NCBI GenBank assembly: GCA_938036345.1
Contig: CALHPJ010000021.1
Coordinates: 1-55,852 of the forward strand
DNA length: 55,852 nt
Direction: 5' to 3'
Origin: an uncultured Thermofilaceae archaeon
Lineage (GTDB): Archaea; Thermoproteota; Thermoprotei; Thermofilales; Thermofilaceae
Translations under genes and position numbers: made by a program
Notes under the pieces: model-generated
Database searches by the model: none
Told to the model about the DNA's origin: nothing
Seen by the model: the letters and a program-made list of their open reading frames with translations, nothing else
Shown: positions 33,119 through 41,855 of the stretch, piece after piece
Layout of the letters: each line of letters opens with the position of its first letter
Numbering within the stretch: position 1 is the first letter of the stretch

Positions 33119-33993
33119 AGCTTCAGTAGTACCTCAGCCGCTCGCTCCACTACTTTCAGGTCCCCGCTTGCCCTTAACGATAGAAGAAGGGCTTCTAGAT
33201 AGGTTTCCGGGGTGCCCACGTCCACCCAATGGACGTCCCCGACATCATATGCATAAATATCGATTCCGCGCTGGATTAACTTTTGAATACCATCTGTAAT
33301 TTCAAGCTCGCCGCGCGGACTGAGTTCGCACTCTTTCAGCGTATCGAAGATCTCCGGCGGTAGCAGGTAAAGCGACGTGTTCGCCAGGTTTGTAGGCGGT
33401 TTCTCGGGCTTCTCGATTATAGCTTCAAGCTTCAGCACGCGCTCTGAGAGGCTGCGGCCTACGAGGACGCCGTACTTCCTCGCGTCAGGCACCCGCTTGG
33501 CGGCTATTACGGCCGAGTTGAGTCCCCTGTGCAGTTCTAAGAGTTTTTGAGCCACGTTGTCGCCTAGGAAAAGGTTATCGCCAGCTACTACGAAAAAGTA
33601 ACCGTTTCCCGCGAAGTGTTTCGCCTGCATAACGGCATCGCCAGTCCCTCTAGGGAAGGGTTGGTTCACCCATACGATGCTTGAATCCTCGATTCTCCTG
33701 TAAAACTTCTCGAGTAGCACAGCCTCTACCAGCTTACCCTTTCCCCTTAAGAACTCTACGTAATCCCAGTCTGGCGTAAAATGGTCCTCGACCGCTCTCT
33801 TGCCTCTGCCCACCACGAAACAAAACTCGCGGACACCAGCTTCGTAGAGCTGCTCGAAAACTGCTTGAAGAATCGGCTTCAGCACCGGTTTGCCATTTTC
33901 AACCACGAGTATCGGGAGCATTTCCTTCGGCATCTCCTTGCTGTAGGGTATAAGGCGGGAGCCTAAGCCCGCCGCCAGGATTACTGCCTTCAA
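33115..33993 (-). CDS. galU: UTP-glucose-1-phosphate uridylyltransferase
   Basis: 292 residues from TTG 33993, whose first residues KAVILAAGLGSRLIPYSKEMPKEMLPI form the nucleotide-binding signature; the frame is open upstream to 34095 within galE. Makes UDP-glucose (or a similar nucleotide sugar) from glucose-1-phosphate. Later motifs: VVAGDNLFLGDN, GVLVG, EKPEKPPTNLANTSLYLLPPEIF, GELEITDGIQ, VHWVDVGTPETYLEA. A TTATAG box at the very end of galE may drive it, or the two genes form an operon feeding galE. Its stop overlaps the speE stop by four bases. Confidence 0.88.
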   Translation of the reverse strand: MKAVILAAGLGSRLIPYSKEMPKEMLPILVVENGKPVLKPILQAVFEQLYEAGVREFCFVVGRGKRAVEDHFTPDWDYVEFLRGKGKLVEAVLLEKFYRRIEDSSIVWVNQPFPRGTGDAVMQAKHFAGNGYFFVVAGDNLFLGDNVAQKLLELHRGLNSAVIAAKRVPDARKYGVLVGRSLSERVLKLEAIIEKPEKPPTNLANTSLYLLPPEIFDTLKECELSPRGELEITDGIQKLIQRGIDIYAYDVGDVHWVDVGTPETYLEALLLSLRASGDLKVVERAAEVLLKL

Positions 33994-34024
33994 GCGATCC
34001 CCGGTTAGCTTTGGATTCGGCTGT

Positions 34025-34957
34025 CTATAAGTTTTTACCATGCAGTTCGAGCAGGTACTCGGAAAGCTTTTCAAGACCCTGCTCAAGCGAAACACCGGGC
34101 GTGTACCCCAGGCACTCCTTCAACTTGTTAATCGAGGCTACTGAGTGCTTAATGTCTCCAGGTCTAGCGGGGGCGTACACCGGCTCTAGATTCGGCTTCC
34201 CAAGAACCTCCGCAACTTTTCTCGCAAGCTCTTTTATGCTTACGGCTTTTCCACTGCCCACATTGAGTACGCCGCTCACATGCTGTTTCTTAGTCGCCGC
34301 TACGAAGCATTCCACCACGTCGTCAATGTATACGAAGTCCCTGGTTTGGCTGCCATCCCCGTAGATGATCGGCGGTTCGCCCTTCATAACCCTTTTTGCA
34401 AACTCTAGCACAACACCGGCGTACGCTTTGCTCTGCCTAGGTCCGTAAACGTTGAAGATCCTTAGTATTACCGGGCGGAAACCGTGGACGCGAGCATATG
34501 CTTGCACCAGCGCTTCCCCGGCCACCTTAGTTGCACCGTAGGGTGAAAGTGGTGCAAGGGGGTGTGACTCCTCTATCGGCAGCGAGAGGGGTTCTCCGTA
34601 GACAGCAGCACTAGACGCGAAGACGAAGACTTTCGCCCTTTTAGCGGCTTCAAGTACATTTAGTGTCCCCAGCACGTTCACATCCAAGTAGAGGTGGGGT
34701 TTCTCGATAGATTCGGCTACATCTATGAGCGCAGCTAAATGTATTACAGCTTCCGCTCCGCTGGCGGCTTCCCCAACCACACCGGGATCTCTTACATCAC
34801 CCTCTACGAACCTCACTTCGCTCGAGACACAGTCTAAATTGCCCAAGTGGCCCGAGGAGAGGTTATCCAGTACGGTCACTTGAAAGCCCTCGGCTACTAA
34901 CCTCCTTACCAAATGGCTCCCGATGAAGCCCGCGCCGCCGGTTACAAGCACTCGCAT
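34025..34957 (-). CDS. galE: UDP-glucose 4-epimerase (extended SDR)
   Basis: 310 residues from ATG 34957 (an in-frame TTG lies 18 bases earlier and is closer to the ideal distance from the TATA box). NAD-binding GGAGFIGSHLVRRL at the start, LDNLSSG, HLAALIDV, catalytic SSAAVYG and YGATK, IFNVYGPRQ, and the closing VNVGSGKAVSIKEL. Interconverts UDP-glucose/galactose or related sugars for surface glycans, together with galU. Confidence 0.9.
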   Translation of the reverse strand: MRVLVTGGAGFIGSHLVRRLVAEGFQVTVLDNLSSGHLGNLDCVSSEVRFVEGDVRDPGVVGEAASGAEAVIHLAALIDVAESIEKPHLYLDVNVLGTLNVLEAAKRAKVFVFASSAAVYGEPLSLPIEESHPLAPLSPYGATKVAGEALVQAYARVHGFRPVILRIFNVYGPRQSKAYAGVVLEFAKRVMKGEPPIIYGDGSQTRDFVYIDDVVECFVAATKKQHVSGVLNVGSGKAVSIKELARKVAEVLGKPNLEPVYAPARPGDIKHSVASINKLKECLGYTPGVSLEQGLEKLSEYLLELHGKNL

Positions 34958-34989
34958 GCTATTCGCCTGCGGCAAACATTTTAGGGGAC

Positions 34990-35003
34990 AGGTTTAAAAA
35001 GTA
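34990..35003. promoter_or_regulatory. Bidirectional TATA element between galE and the ABC importer
   Basis: AGGTTTAAAAAGTA contains TTTAAA, which reads the same on both strands. It is 21-34 nt before ATG 35024 on the plus strand and 33-46 nt before the galE ATG on the minus strand. One box may serve both directions. Confidence 0.45.
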
Positions 35004-35023
35004 GGCTAAGCGAAGCCCCCGGG

Positions 35024-36652
35024 ATGAGGAAAGGGCCCTTACTGGCTGCAATTGGCGCTGTAGCTGCGATTTCCATTGCGCTTTTACTGTACATTTGGTA
35101 CCTGCAACCCACGCAGCGTGCCCCAGCTCTGAAGGTGGTCGTCTACTCGTACTTGGATGTGATAACCGGCATTGATCCCTCGATCGAGGACGATACGGGG
35201 ATAGTCGTCCTAGGTTCCGTGTACGAACCGCTCCTCTACTACGACCCGGTTAGAGGAGAACATATACCGGCGCTCGCCGAGAGCTGGGAAAGCAATGAGG
35301 ACGGCACAGTGTGGACATTTAGGCTGCGGCGGGGCGTTATATTCCACGATGGTACCCCATTTACCGCGGAAGCGGTTAAATTGTCCATCGAAAGAGCTAG
35401 GGATATTTACAGGGAGACCGGCAGAGGCAGCGGCTACATCTGGGACTCTGTAGAGGAAATCGAAATCGTGGATGATTACACGGTCAGGTTCAAGCTGGCT
35501 TATCCGCAGCGAGTCGACATGCTGGCCTCGGCTATTTACGCTGGCTACATCTTTAGCCCATCGGCGCTGGAGAAAGCTGGGGTAGAGGATCCCTTGGACC
35601 CGAACCTGGAAAGGTGGTTTAACGCCGGTAACGAAGCGGGAAGCGGCCCCTACTTGATTGAGTTTTACAGCCCAGAATCGGAGGTGAGGTTGAGGAAATT
35701 CGAGAAGTGGTGGGGATGGACCGTAGTAAACAACCCAGACGCGCCAGACGTCGTCATTATACGAATCAGGACGGACCCCCTCGACCAGTACAATGGACTA
35801 CTTGCGGGCGAGATAGATATAGCCTCTAGCGTTCCAAGGGCGAATTTAGGCGACCTCAAAGCCAGGGGTTTCCAAATAATCAACGTGAGCGTTTTCCACA
35901 ACTATATTTTGCAACTTAACTGTAGGCGGTATCCGACTAATGTAACTGCGTTCCGGCTGGCTGTGATGCACGCTATACCCTGGGGCGAGCTGGTAGATGT
36001 GGCGCTTCAAGGCTTCGGGAGGCTAGGAGCTGGAGTGCTGCCTTACAACTTCCCAGGATACGATGGAAACCTGAGATACACCTATGATCTGGATCTTGCC
36101 AGAAAGTACTTGGAGAAGAGCGGGGTGAAACTCCCGGTGAAGGTGGAGTTTGTTTACCAAGCCGACTACGAGGAAAACGCGGCGTTTGCCCAGCTCCTGA
36201 AATCCAGGCTCGCCGACCTGGGAATCGATGTGGAGTTAAAGCCGATGGCTTGGACGGCCGTAAAAGAAGCTGGAAAAGAGGTTTGGAGCAGCCCTGAGAA
36301 TGCCCCTCACCTGATAATTAACGATTGGTGGCCCACGCTCCCCTCGCCCTACGATTACCTTTACGGTCTTTTCCACAGCGAGTCGACGGAGTGGAACTGG
36401 GCGGGTTACAGCAACCCGGTGTTCGACGAGCTGATTAGTGCAGCTTACGAGGCAGAGGGTAGAGATTACGGGGAAGCAATGCGGTTATACCGGCTTGCCC
36501 AGAAGATGGTTTACGAGGAGGGGGCGGGGATAAGCTTGTGGGAAGAAATAAGGCCTTTCGTTGTCAGCTCTAGAGTTGAAGTACCAGAGAAGGCGCTGAA
36601 CCCGCTCTACATCTACGTGATTTTCTTCCAGCATGTGAAAGTAAGGGGGTAA
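35024..36652 (+). CDS. ABC importer substrate-binding protein (peptide/oligosaccharide, family 5)
   Basis: 542 residues, the normal length. N-terminal hydrophobic segment (about 7-27) acts as signal or anchor, followed outside by the family-5 signature: PALAESWESNEDGTVWTFRLRRGVIFHDGTPFTAEAVKLSIERA. Later GSGPY, SSTEWNWAGYSNPVFDELI and a C-terminal EIRPFVV complete both lobes. It binds a peptide or oligosaccharide and hands it to the two permeases encoded next. No lipobox cysteine; archaeal versions often stay anchored by the N-terminal helix. Confidence 0.9.
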   Translation: MRKGPLLAAIGAVAAISIALLLYIWYLQPTQRAPALKVVVYSYLDVITGIDPSIEDDTGIVVLGSVYEPLLYYDPVRGEHIPALAESWESNEDGTVWTFRLRRGVIFHDGTPFTAEAVKLSIERARDIYRETGRGSGYIWDSVEEIEIVDDYTVRFKLAYPQRVDMLASAIYAGYIFSPSALEKAGVEDPLDPNLERWFNAGNEAGSGPYLIEFYSPESEVRLRKFEKWWGWTVVNNPDAPDVVIIRIRTDPLDQYNGLLAGEIDIASSVPRANLGDLKARGFQIINVSVFHNYILQLNCRRYPTNVTAFRLAVMHAIPWGELVDVALQGFGRLGAGVLPYNFPGYDGNLRYTYDLDLARKYLEKSGVKLPVKVEFVYQADYEENAAFAQLLKSRLADLGIDVELKPMAWTAVKEAGKEVWSSPENAPHLIINDWWPTLPSPYDYLYGLFHSESTEWNWAGYSNPVFDELISAAYEAEGRDYGEAMRLYRLAQKMVYEEGAGISLWEEIRPFVVSSRVEVPEKALNPLYIYVIFFQHVKVRG

Positions 36653-37678
36653 ATGCCGGTTAGTTTAAACTATCTAGTTAGGCGGGTCGGTTGGAGTATC
36701 GCGACGATAGCGGGGGTTGTCATCCTTTCGTACCTGGTGCTAGTACTATCCCCAGGGGATCCAGCGGTTAAGTGGGCTGGTAATCCTCGAGGTCCGGGTG
36801 CCGCTAAAGCTATCGAGAACGCAAGAAAAGAGCTGGGTCTTGACCAACCCCTTTACCTGCAGGTGCTTAACTTCCTCCGAATGGCGTTTACTGGAGACCT
36901 GGGAATCTCAATCGCTTATAAAAAGCCGGTTTCCGAGATTCTCTGGCGCGGTTTAGCAGCTACCCTAGAGCTGCTCGCTTTAGCCTATGCGATAGCTATC
37001 CCCCTGGGCGCATTCATTGGTGTTATGGCTTCCCTACGCCGAGGCACATGGCTGGACGGTTTCATACAGTCAGCAAGCCTCGTTCTCGCCAACACGCCAA
37101 CGTTTTGGCTCGGCATAGCTATTTTCATGGTCCTCAGCACCTCGGGCGTTACCGCGTATGGCAGGGTGGACACCAGGCTCGCGCTGGCAACAGGCTTTAG
37201 AAGCATTACCGGCCTCTACCTTTTAGATGCACTAGTACAGCTTAACTTCCCGGTCTTCCTCGATGTTTTAGCTAGGACGTTCCCACCGGCGCTGGCGGTC
37301 GCTGCATACCCTGTTGGCGTATGCGCGCGAGTAACTAGAGCTTTGATGGCGGACGCCCTTTTAGAGGGGTTTGTGCAGTCGGCGGTCGCCTGGGGGGTTT
37401 CCAGGCGCGCCGTTGTGTGGAGGTACGCTTTTAGGGCGACGCTGGCCGGCCTCGTCCAGGTTTCAGGTCTCGCGTTTGCGTACAGTCTCGTGGATGCGAT
37501 GGTCGTCGAGTACGTTTTCGGGCGCGATGGCCTGGGTAGGTTCCTGTTCGACTCAGTTAACACCAGCGACTTTAGGCTCGCCACTGGGTTAATAATTGTG
37601 GTCGCCCTATTTTATGTACTTGCCAATACCCTGGCGGACATAGTTCAAGCGCTCGTAGATCCCAGGGTGAAACTATGA
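36653..37678 (+). CDS. ABC importer permease 1 (DppB/OppB type)
   Basis: 341 residues; the ATG follows directly on the stop of the binding-protein gene. First helix, then the LSPGDPAVKWAG loop and GLDQPLYLQ.LNFL..AFTGDLG typical of DppB, five more helices, and the cytoplasmic coupling loop around AVAWGVSRRAVVWRYAFR which docks to the ATPases. Forms the channel with the next gene product. Confidence 0.92.
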   Translation: MPVSLNYLVRRVGWSIATIAGVVILSYLVLVLSPGDPAVKWAGNPRGPGAAKAIENARKELGLDQPLYLQVLNFLRMAFTGDLGISIAYKKPVSEILWRGLAATLELLALAYAIAIPLGAFIGVMASLRRGTWLDGFIQSASLVLANTPTFWLGIAIFMVLSTSGVTAYGRVDTRLALATGFRSITGLYLLDALVQLNFPVFLDVLARTFPPALAVAAYPVGVCARVTRALMADALLEGFVQSAVAWGVSRRAVVWRYAFRATLAGLVQVSGLAFAYSLVDAMVVEYVFGRDGLGRFLFDSVNTSDFRLATGLIIVVALFYVLANTLADIVQALVDPRVKL

Positions 37679-38580
37679 TGAATAAAGGCCACCGTTCCAA
37701 CCTAGGCGGGCTTGGAGAATTAGCGAGAAGGGCTTGGAGCAGAAGCTTACGGTTCAGAGCTGGAGTGGTCATAGTTGTAGTAATGGTAGCTGTAGCGATC
37801 CTCGGACCGTTTATCGCTCCCTACCCAAGCGATGGATGGGGAGCTGTACCCCCTAAAGCAGCGGAGCGGGCAGGAAAGCCTCCGGGCCCGGAGTTTCTGC
37901 TAGGCACCGATCACCTGGGAAGAGATGTACTTTCTAGGATACTGGTTGGAGCTTGGCTGGCGCTGGCTCAATCGCTAGCTGTTATCTCGATCGGCTTAGC
38001 GCTAGGCTTACTGCTGGGAATTTGCGCCGCTTACTACAGGCAGGCCATCGAGGCAACTATTAACTACATAGCCGAAGTCTTCCTAGCTTTGCCCGCGGTT
38101 ATCCTGGCCCTCGCTCTCAGAATGGTTCTCGGGCAGGGAATTCACGTGGTCATCGGGAGCCTACTTCTGACTTGGTGGCCCTGGTATGCCAGGGTCGCGT
38201 ATGTCTATGCCCGAAGCATTGCGGAGATGGAGTACATTACCTTAGCGAAGCTGGCGGGAGTCCCGGGCAGGAGAATACTGGTCAGGCACATCGCAGCGAA
38301 TGTGTTACCGCCCGTACTGGTACAGGCCATTACAGACGTTGGCAGCGTGCTACTTGAAGCAGCGGCTATAAACTTCCTCGGACTCGGATTGCCTCCGGAT
38401 GCCCCTGACTGGGGCATTATCGTCCAAAATGGCTTCAAGTACGTGATCTCTATGCCCTGGATAAGCCTATTTCCAGGGCTCTTCATCCTATTGACCGCTC
38501 TCGGCTTCAGCATGCTCGGGGACAGCTTGAGAGAGGAGCTTGACCCGAAAATGAGGAGGAGGTGGAGGCTATGGTTTTAG
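37675..38580 (+). CDS. ABC importer permease 2 (DppC/OppC type)
   Basis: 301 residues; ATG overlaps the preceding stop (ATGA). N-terminal extension, LGPFIAPYPSDGWG, PEFLLGTDHLGRDVLSRIL.G, and the coupling helix TLAKLAGVPGRRILVRHIAANVLPPVLVQ are DppC hallmarks; six membrane segments in all. Partner of permease 1 in the inner channel. Confidence 0.92.
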   Translation: MMNKGHRSNLGGLGELARRAWSRSLRFRAGVVIVVVMVAVAILGPFIAPYPSDGWGAVPPKAAERAGKPPGPEFLLGTDHLGRDVLSRILVGAWLALAQSLAVISIGLALGLLLGICAAYYRQAIEATINYIAEVFLALPAVILALALRMVLGQGIHVVIGSLLLTWWPWYARVAYVYARSIAEMEYITLAKLAGVPGRRILVRHIAANVLPPVLVQAITDVGSVLLEAAAINFLGLGLPPDAPDWGIIVQNGFKYVISMPWISLFPGLFILLTALGFSMLGDSLREELDPKMRRRWRLWF

Positions 38581-39536
38581 CTGTAAAATCCGAGGGATTA
38601 AAAATCGGCTACCTCGATGAGCAAGATAACGTTCTTTGGGCAGTAAAGGGTGTGAACCTCGAGGTAAGCGAGGGGGAAATCTACTGCATAGTAGGTGAAA
38701 GCGGATCCGGGAAATCCACGGTTGCGCTCGCTATATCTGGCATCCTACCCCCTCACGCAGTGACCGAGGGAGAGCTTTACGTTTACGGTAACCTAGTCAT
38801 AAGGGGGGAAAGTAGGAGTTACGAGAAAATTAGGGGAAGGCTCGTAACCTATATTCCCCAAAGCCCGGGCACAGGCCTCAACCCCTACCTTACGTTAGGG
38901 GATCAGTTCTACCACGTGCTGAAGAGCCTTCGGGGCAGTACTAGAAAGGAGGCAAAGGCTGAAGCCAAAAAGTACCTGGAGATGGCTGGGCTGGATCCGG
39001 CGTCTACTCTTGATAGGTATCCTCACGAGCTTAGCGGGGGTATGCAGCAGCGAGCCGCTATTGCGCTAGCCCTTTCAACCGGTGCGCGGGTTCTAGTAGC
39101 TGATGAGCCGACTAGCTCGCTTGATGCGCACCTTAGGCTTCAAATCGCAAACCTTCTCCTTAGGCTTCGTGAAGAAGTTAAGCTGACCGTAATTTTCATA
39201 ACCCATGATCTTCTCCTCGCTAGCAGAGTCGGTGATAGAGTAGCCGTAATGTACGCTGGCTCCCTGGCGGAAGTCGGCAAGCTGCGCGAAGTCTTGCTAA
39301 AGCCCCTTCACCCGTATACATCGATGCTCGTAGACGTTATCCCCACGCTCGGTGTGAAAAAGCAGCTTAAGTGCTACTCTGGCGAGCCGCCAAGACCGGG
39401 TAGCAATGACGAAGGCTGCCCCTTCTTCGATAGATGCCCTTACAGGTTTTCAAAATGCGCCGCTGAGAAGCCGAGGCTTTCACTCGCTGAAGGTGATCGG
39501 TATGTGGCGTGCTGGCTCTACGGTAACCGCGAGTAG
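38571..39536 (+). CDS. ABC importer ATPase 1 (DppD/OppD type)
   Basis: 321 residues from ATG 38571, preceded by GGAGGTGG inside the end of the permease gene. Walker A GESGSGKST (about 42-50), Q-loop YIPQSPGTGLNP, signature LSGGMQQR, Walker B VLVADEPTSSLD and H-loop THD. The C-terminal oligo-HPY segment contains GCPFFDRCPYRFSKC, the cysteine cluster seen in peptide importers, where some members carry a [4Fe-4S]. Confidence 0.93.
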   Translation: MVLAVKSEGLKIGYLDEQDNVLWAVKGVNLEVSEGEIYCIVGESGSGKSTVALAISGILPPHAVTEGELYVYGNLVIRGESRSYEKIRGRLVTYIPQSPGTGLNPYLTLGDQFYHVLKSLRGSTRKEAKAEAKKYLEMAGLDPASTLDRYPHELSGGMQQRAAIALALSTGARVLVADEPTSSLDAHLRLQIANLLLRLREEVKLTVIFITHDLLLASRVGDRVAVMYAGSLAEVGKLREVLLKPLHPYTSMLVDVIPTLGVKKQLKCYSGEPPRPGSNDEGCPFFDRCPYRFSKCAAEKPRLSLAEGDRYVACWLYGNRE

Positions 39537-40386
39537 CAAGCCGGTAATCGAGCTTAAAAATGTCACAGCGGGTTATTACACAGCTGAGGGCTTCAAAACC
39601 CTGAAAAAAGTATTCAAGCCTGCAATCACGAAGATCGATTTAAAGGTAAACGACGGAGAACGCTTGGCGATCATCGGAGAAAGCGGGTCCGGAAAAACTA
39701 CGTTACTGAGGGTTATCTTGGGGCTTCTCCCCCCTCTTCGGGGTGATGTCGTAGTCCTCGGGGAGCAGATTTACAGAGTACCCGCCAGGCTGCGATGGCG
39801 AATTACAAGGCAAATAGGGTACGTTCCGCAGGATCCAGCGAAGTCGCTAAACCCCAGGCTTAGGGTGGCGGAGGTTATGGCTGAGCCGTTAGCCAGAACC
39901 GATCTAAGCGAAAAGGAGAAGGCAGAGAGGATAAGGGATGCCCTCCGGATAGTGCAGCTTCACGAGTCTATCCTAGATTATTATCCTTCACAGTTAAGCG
40001 GTGGAATGATGCAGAGAGTTCTGATCGCCAGAGCCATCGTTCACGACCCGGAAATACTCCTGTTAGATGAACCAACTTCGGCTCTGGACGTCTCAATCCA
40101 AGCGCAGATCATCAACCTTCTATGTAGTATCCATGAGAAGCTGGAGTTGGCGATGGTGACTGTTACCCACGACTTGCCGGTGGCACAGTACTTAGCCGAT
40201 CAGGCTGTCATACTTTATAGGGGGACCATAGTCGAGAAAGGACCGATGGAAGAAATCATAGCGCACCCGAGGAGTGAACACGCCCGCCTACTGGTTACCA
40301 GCTACTTAAGCGGCCTAAACGGCCTAGACAGGATTAACCGGGCAGAGGGTGTTAGCGCAGGCATTAAGCGCGAAACACAGCGTTAA
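39502..40386 (+). CDS. ABC importer ATPase 2 (DppF/OppF type)
   Basis: 294 residues from ATG 39502, with GGTGATC three bases before it (the full anti-Shine-Dalgarno pairs with this shifted site); a longer frame reaches 39406 but lies inside the previous gene. Walker A GESGSGKTT, YVPQDPAKSLNP, LSGGMMQR, Walker B ILLLDEPTSALD, THD. Unlike its partner it lacks the C-terminal cysteine cluster. Last gene of the five-gene importer; overlap with the previous gene is 35 bases. Confidence 0.93.
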   Translation: MWRAGSTVTASSKPVIELKNVTAGYYTAEGFKTLKKVFKPAITKIDLKVNDGERLAIIGESGSGKTTLLRVILGLLPPLRGDVVVLGEQIYRVPARLRWRITRQIGYVPQDPAKSLNPRLRVAEVMAEPLARTDLSEKEKAERIRDALRIVQLHESILDYYPSQLSGGMMQRVLIARAIVHDPEILLLDEPTSALDVSIQAQIINLLCSIHEKLELAMVTVTHDLPVAQYLADQAVILYRGTIVEKGPMEEIIAHPRSEHARLLVTSYLSGLNGLDRINRAEGVSAGIKRETQR

Positions 40387-40460
40387 TACCGCGAAATTTC
40401 CAGAATAGGAAAACTAGGCAATATTCTGAGGGGTGCTCCTAAACTTTCCCGTGAAGTAGG

Positions 40461-41855
40461 GTGGTAAGAAAAGACGTCGTCTTCATCAACACTCGATCCA
40501 ACGTTGCGGTAGTAACTCTATGGACCCGGAAGGACGTGGTGGCCCGTTACCTTGAGCAGAGGGGATTGATTGAGAAAGTGCACGCCATTGGCACGCTTTA
40601 CACACCCTACGGTATCAATTACCTTTTACACACATTAGCCGAGCGCCCTGAAATCGACACGCTTGTAGTATTTGGGGCGGACCTTTCGGGAAGCGGTGAA
40701 GAGTTAGTTAAACTCTTCCGGGAGCGAAGATGTACCTTCGCGCTCATGTGGCCGTTTGAAGCAATTCAGCCAATTGTAGATAGTGTTAGGATGATCGACC
40801 TCAGGGAGGCGTTTAGGCAAGGCAACTGGAAATCCCTGGAAAACGCTGTTGCTTCCCTGTACGCTACATCACCCCCGAAGCGTGCAGCAGTAAAGCTCGA
40901 ATTAGCCGAGATAGCCGTGGAGGGGTGGCCATTACCGATTAGTGGCCAGCTTGTTCAGGATGACTCACTCTTCAGGGCTTGGGTTAAGGCCGTGTACTCG
41001 GTAATGCTCTATGGTTCGGTCAAAAGGAGTGAATATGGCGAGCGCCAAAAGCAGTTGCTTAACCTCGTTGTCGCACTTCGCGTTTACGGTAAACAGGTGA
41101 GCTTGGAGAGGGAGTTCTCTGAGTATATAGACTCCAGCGGCTTCGAAGCCCACCTACGCAGCCTCCTTTCACCGCAAAAACCCGAGGGTGTCGCCTACAC
41201 CTACGGTGAAAGGCTGCGGGCCCATCCCGCTGCTGGCGATCAGCTTGAAGCATTAATCAGAAAGCTTGAAAACTGCCCTGATACCCGTAGGGCCTTGGCT
41301 GTCCTTTGGGAGCACAGCTTGGATAAAAACAGTACAGAGCCCCCGTGCATAGTGGTGGTACAAGGCGATGTAACGGACGGATTCTACAACCACACGGTCT
41401 TTCTTAGGAGCAACGATGTATACGGGGCATTGCCTTATAACGCCTGGGGACAGCTAAAACTAGCCGAGAGTATCGCCAAGAAACTGGCATTAAAGCTGGG
41501 TGTGGTCACCCTAGTCAGCTGCTCCGCCCACGTTTACGAGCACGACTGGGAGAAGGCCTGGAAACTGGTACACGACCACTACGAAGCGCTTTCGGCATTT
41601 GTCCCGGATCCGAGAGGTAGTTTCTTGATATACACTGAAAACGAGGGACTAAGGATCGAGCATAGAACCCCGGATGGGCGTCGGCTTGCCGTTATCAAAC
41701 CGAATTATCGGTCTGTAAAGGCCCTCGCTTCCTCTCTGTCAGCAGATCACGCTTTTTACCTAGGCTGGGAGACAAGGAGAGCATTAGAAAAAACCATTAG
41801 GGGAGAGCATTACGAGCAGGATGAGGAATTCAGTAAGGAGCGAGCTAACCAATAA
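40461..41855 (+). CDS. thyA: Thymidylate synthase with N-terminal DUF4346-like domain
   Basis: 464 residues. N-terminal domain (about 15-105), FINTRSNVAVVTLWTRKDV...GTLYTPYGINYLLHTL...LVVFGADLSGSGEELVKLF, resembles the DUF4346/methyltransferase-subunit domain linked to pterin proteins. C-terminal domain (about 150-410) is thymidylate synthase: LWEHSLDKNSTEPPC with nucleophile Cys near 297, FLRSNDVYGALPYNAWGQ (Arg and Asn pairs) and SCSAHVYEHDW. It methylates dUMP with a pterin or folate C1 carrier. Family members of this long form are known in archaea. GTG start. The last 46 bases overlap the convergent peptidase gene. Confidence 0.85.
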   Translation: MVRKDVVFINTRSNVAVVTLWTRKDVVARYLEQRGLIEKVHAIGTLYTPYGINYLLHTLAERPEIDTLVVFGADLSGSGEELVKLFRERRCTFALMWPFEAIQPIVDSVRMIDLREAFRQGNWKSLENAVASLYATSPPKRAAVKLELAEIAVEGWPLPISGQLVQDDSLFRAWVKAVYSVMLYGSVKRSEYGERQKQLLNLVVALRVYGKQVSLEREFSEYIDSSGFEAHLRSLLSPQKPEGVAYTYGERLRAHPAAGDQLEALIRKLENCPDTRRALAVLWEHSLDKNSTEPPCIVVVQGDVTDGFYNHTVFLRSNDVYGALPYNAWGQLKLAESIAKKLALKLGVVTLVSCSAHVYEHDWEKAWKLVHDHYEALSAFVPDPRGSFLIYTENEGLRIEHRTPDGRRLAVIKPNYRSVKALASSLSADHAFYLGWETRRALEKTIRGEHYEQDEEFSKERANQ

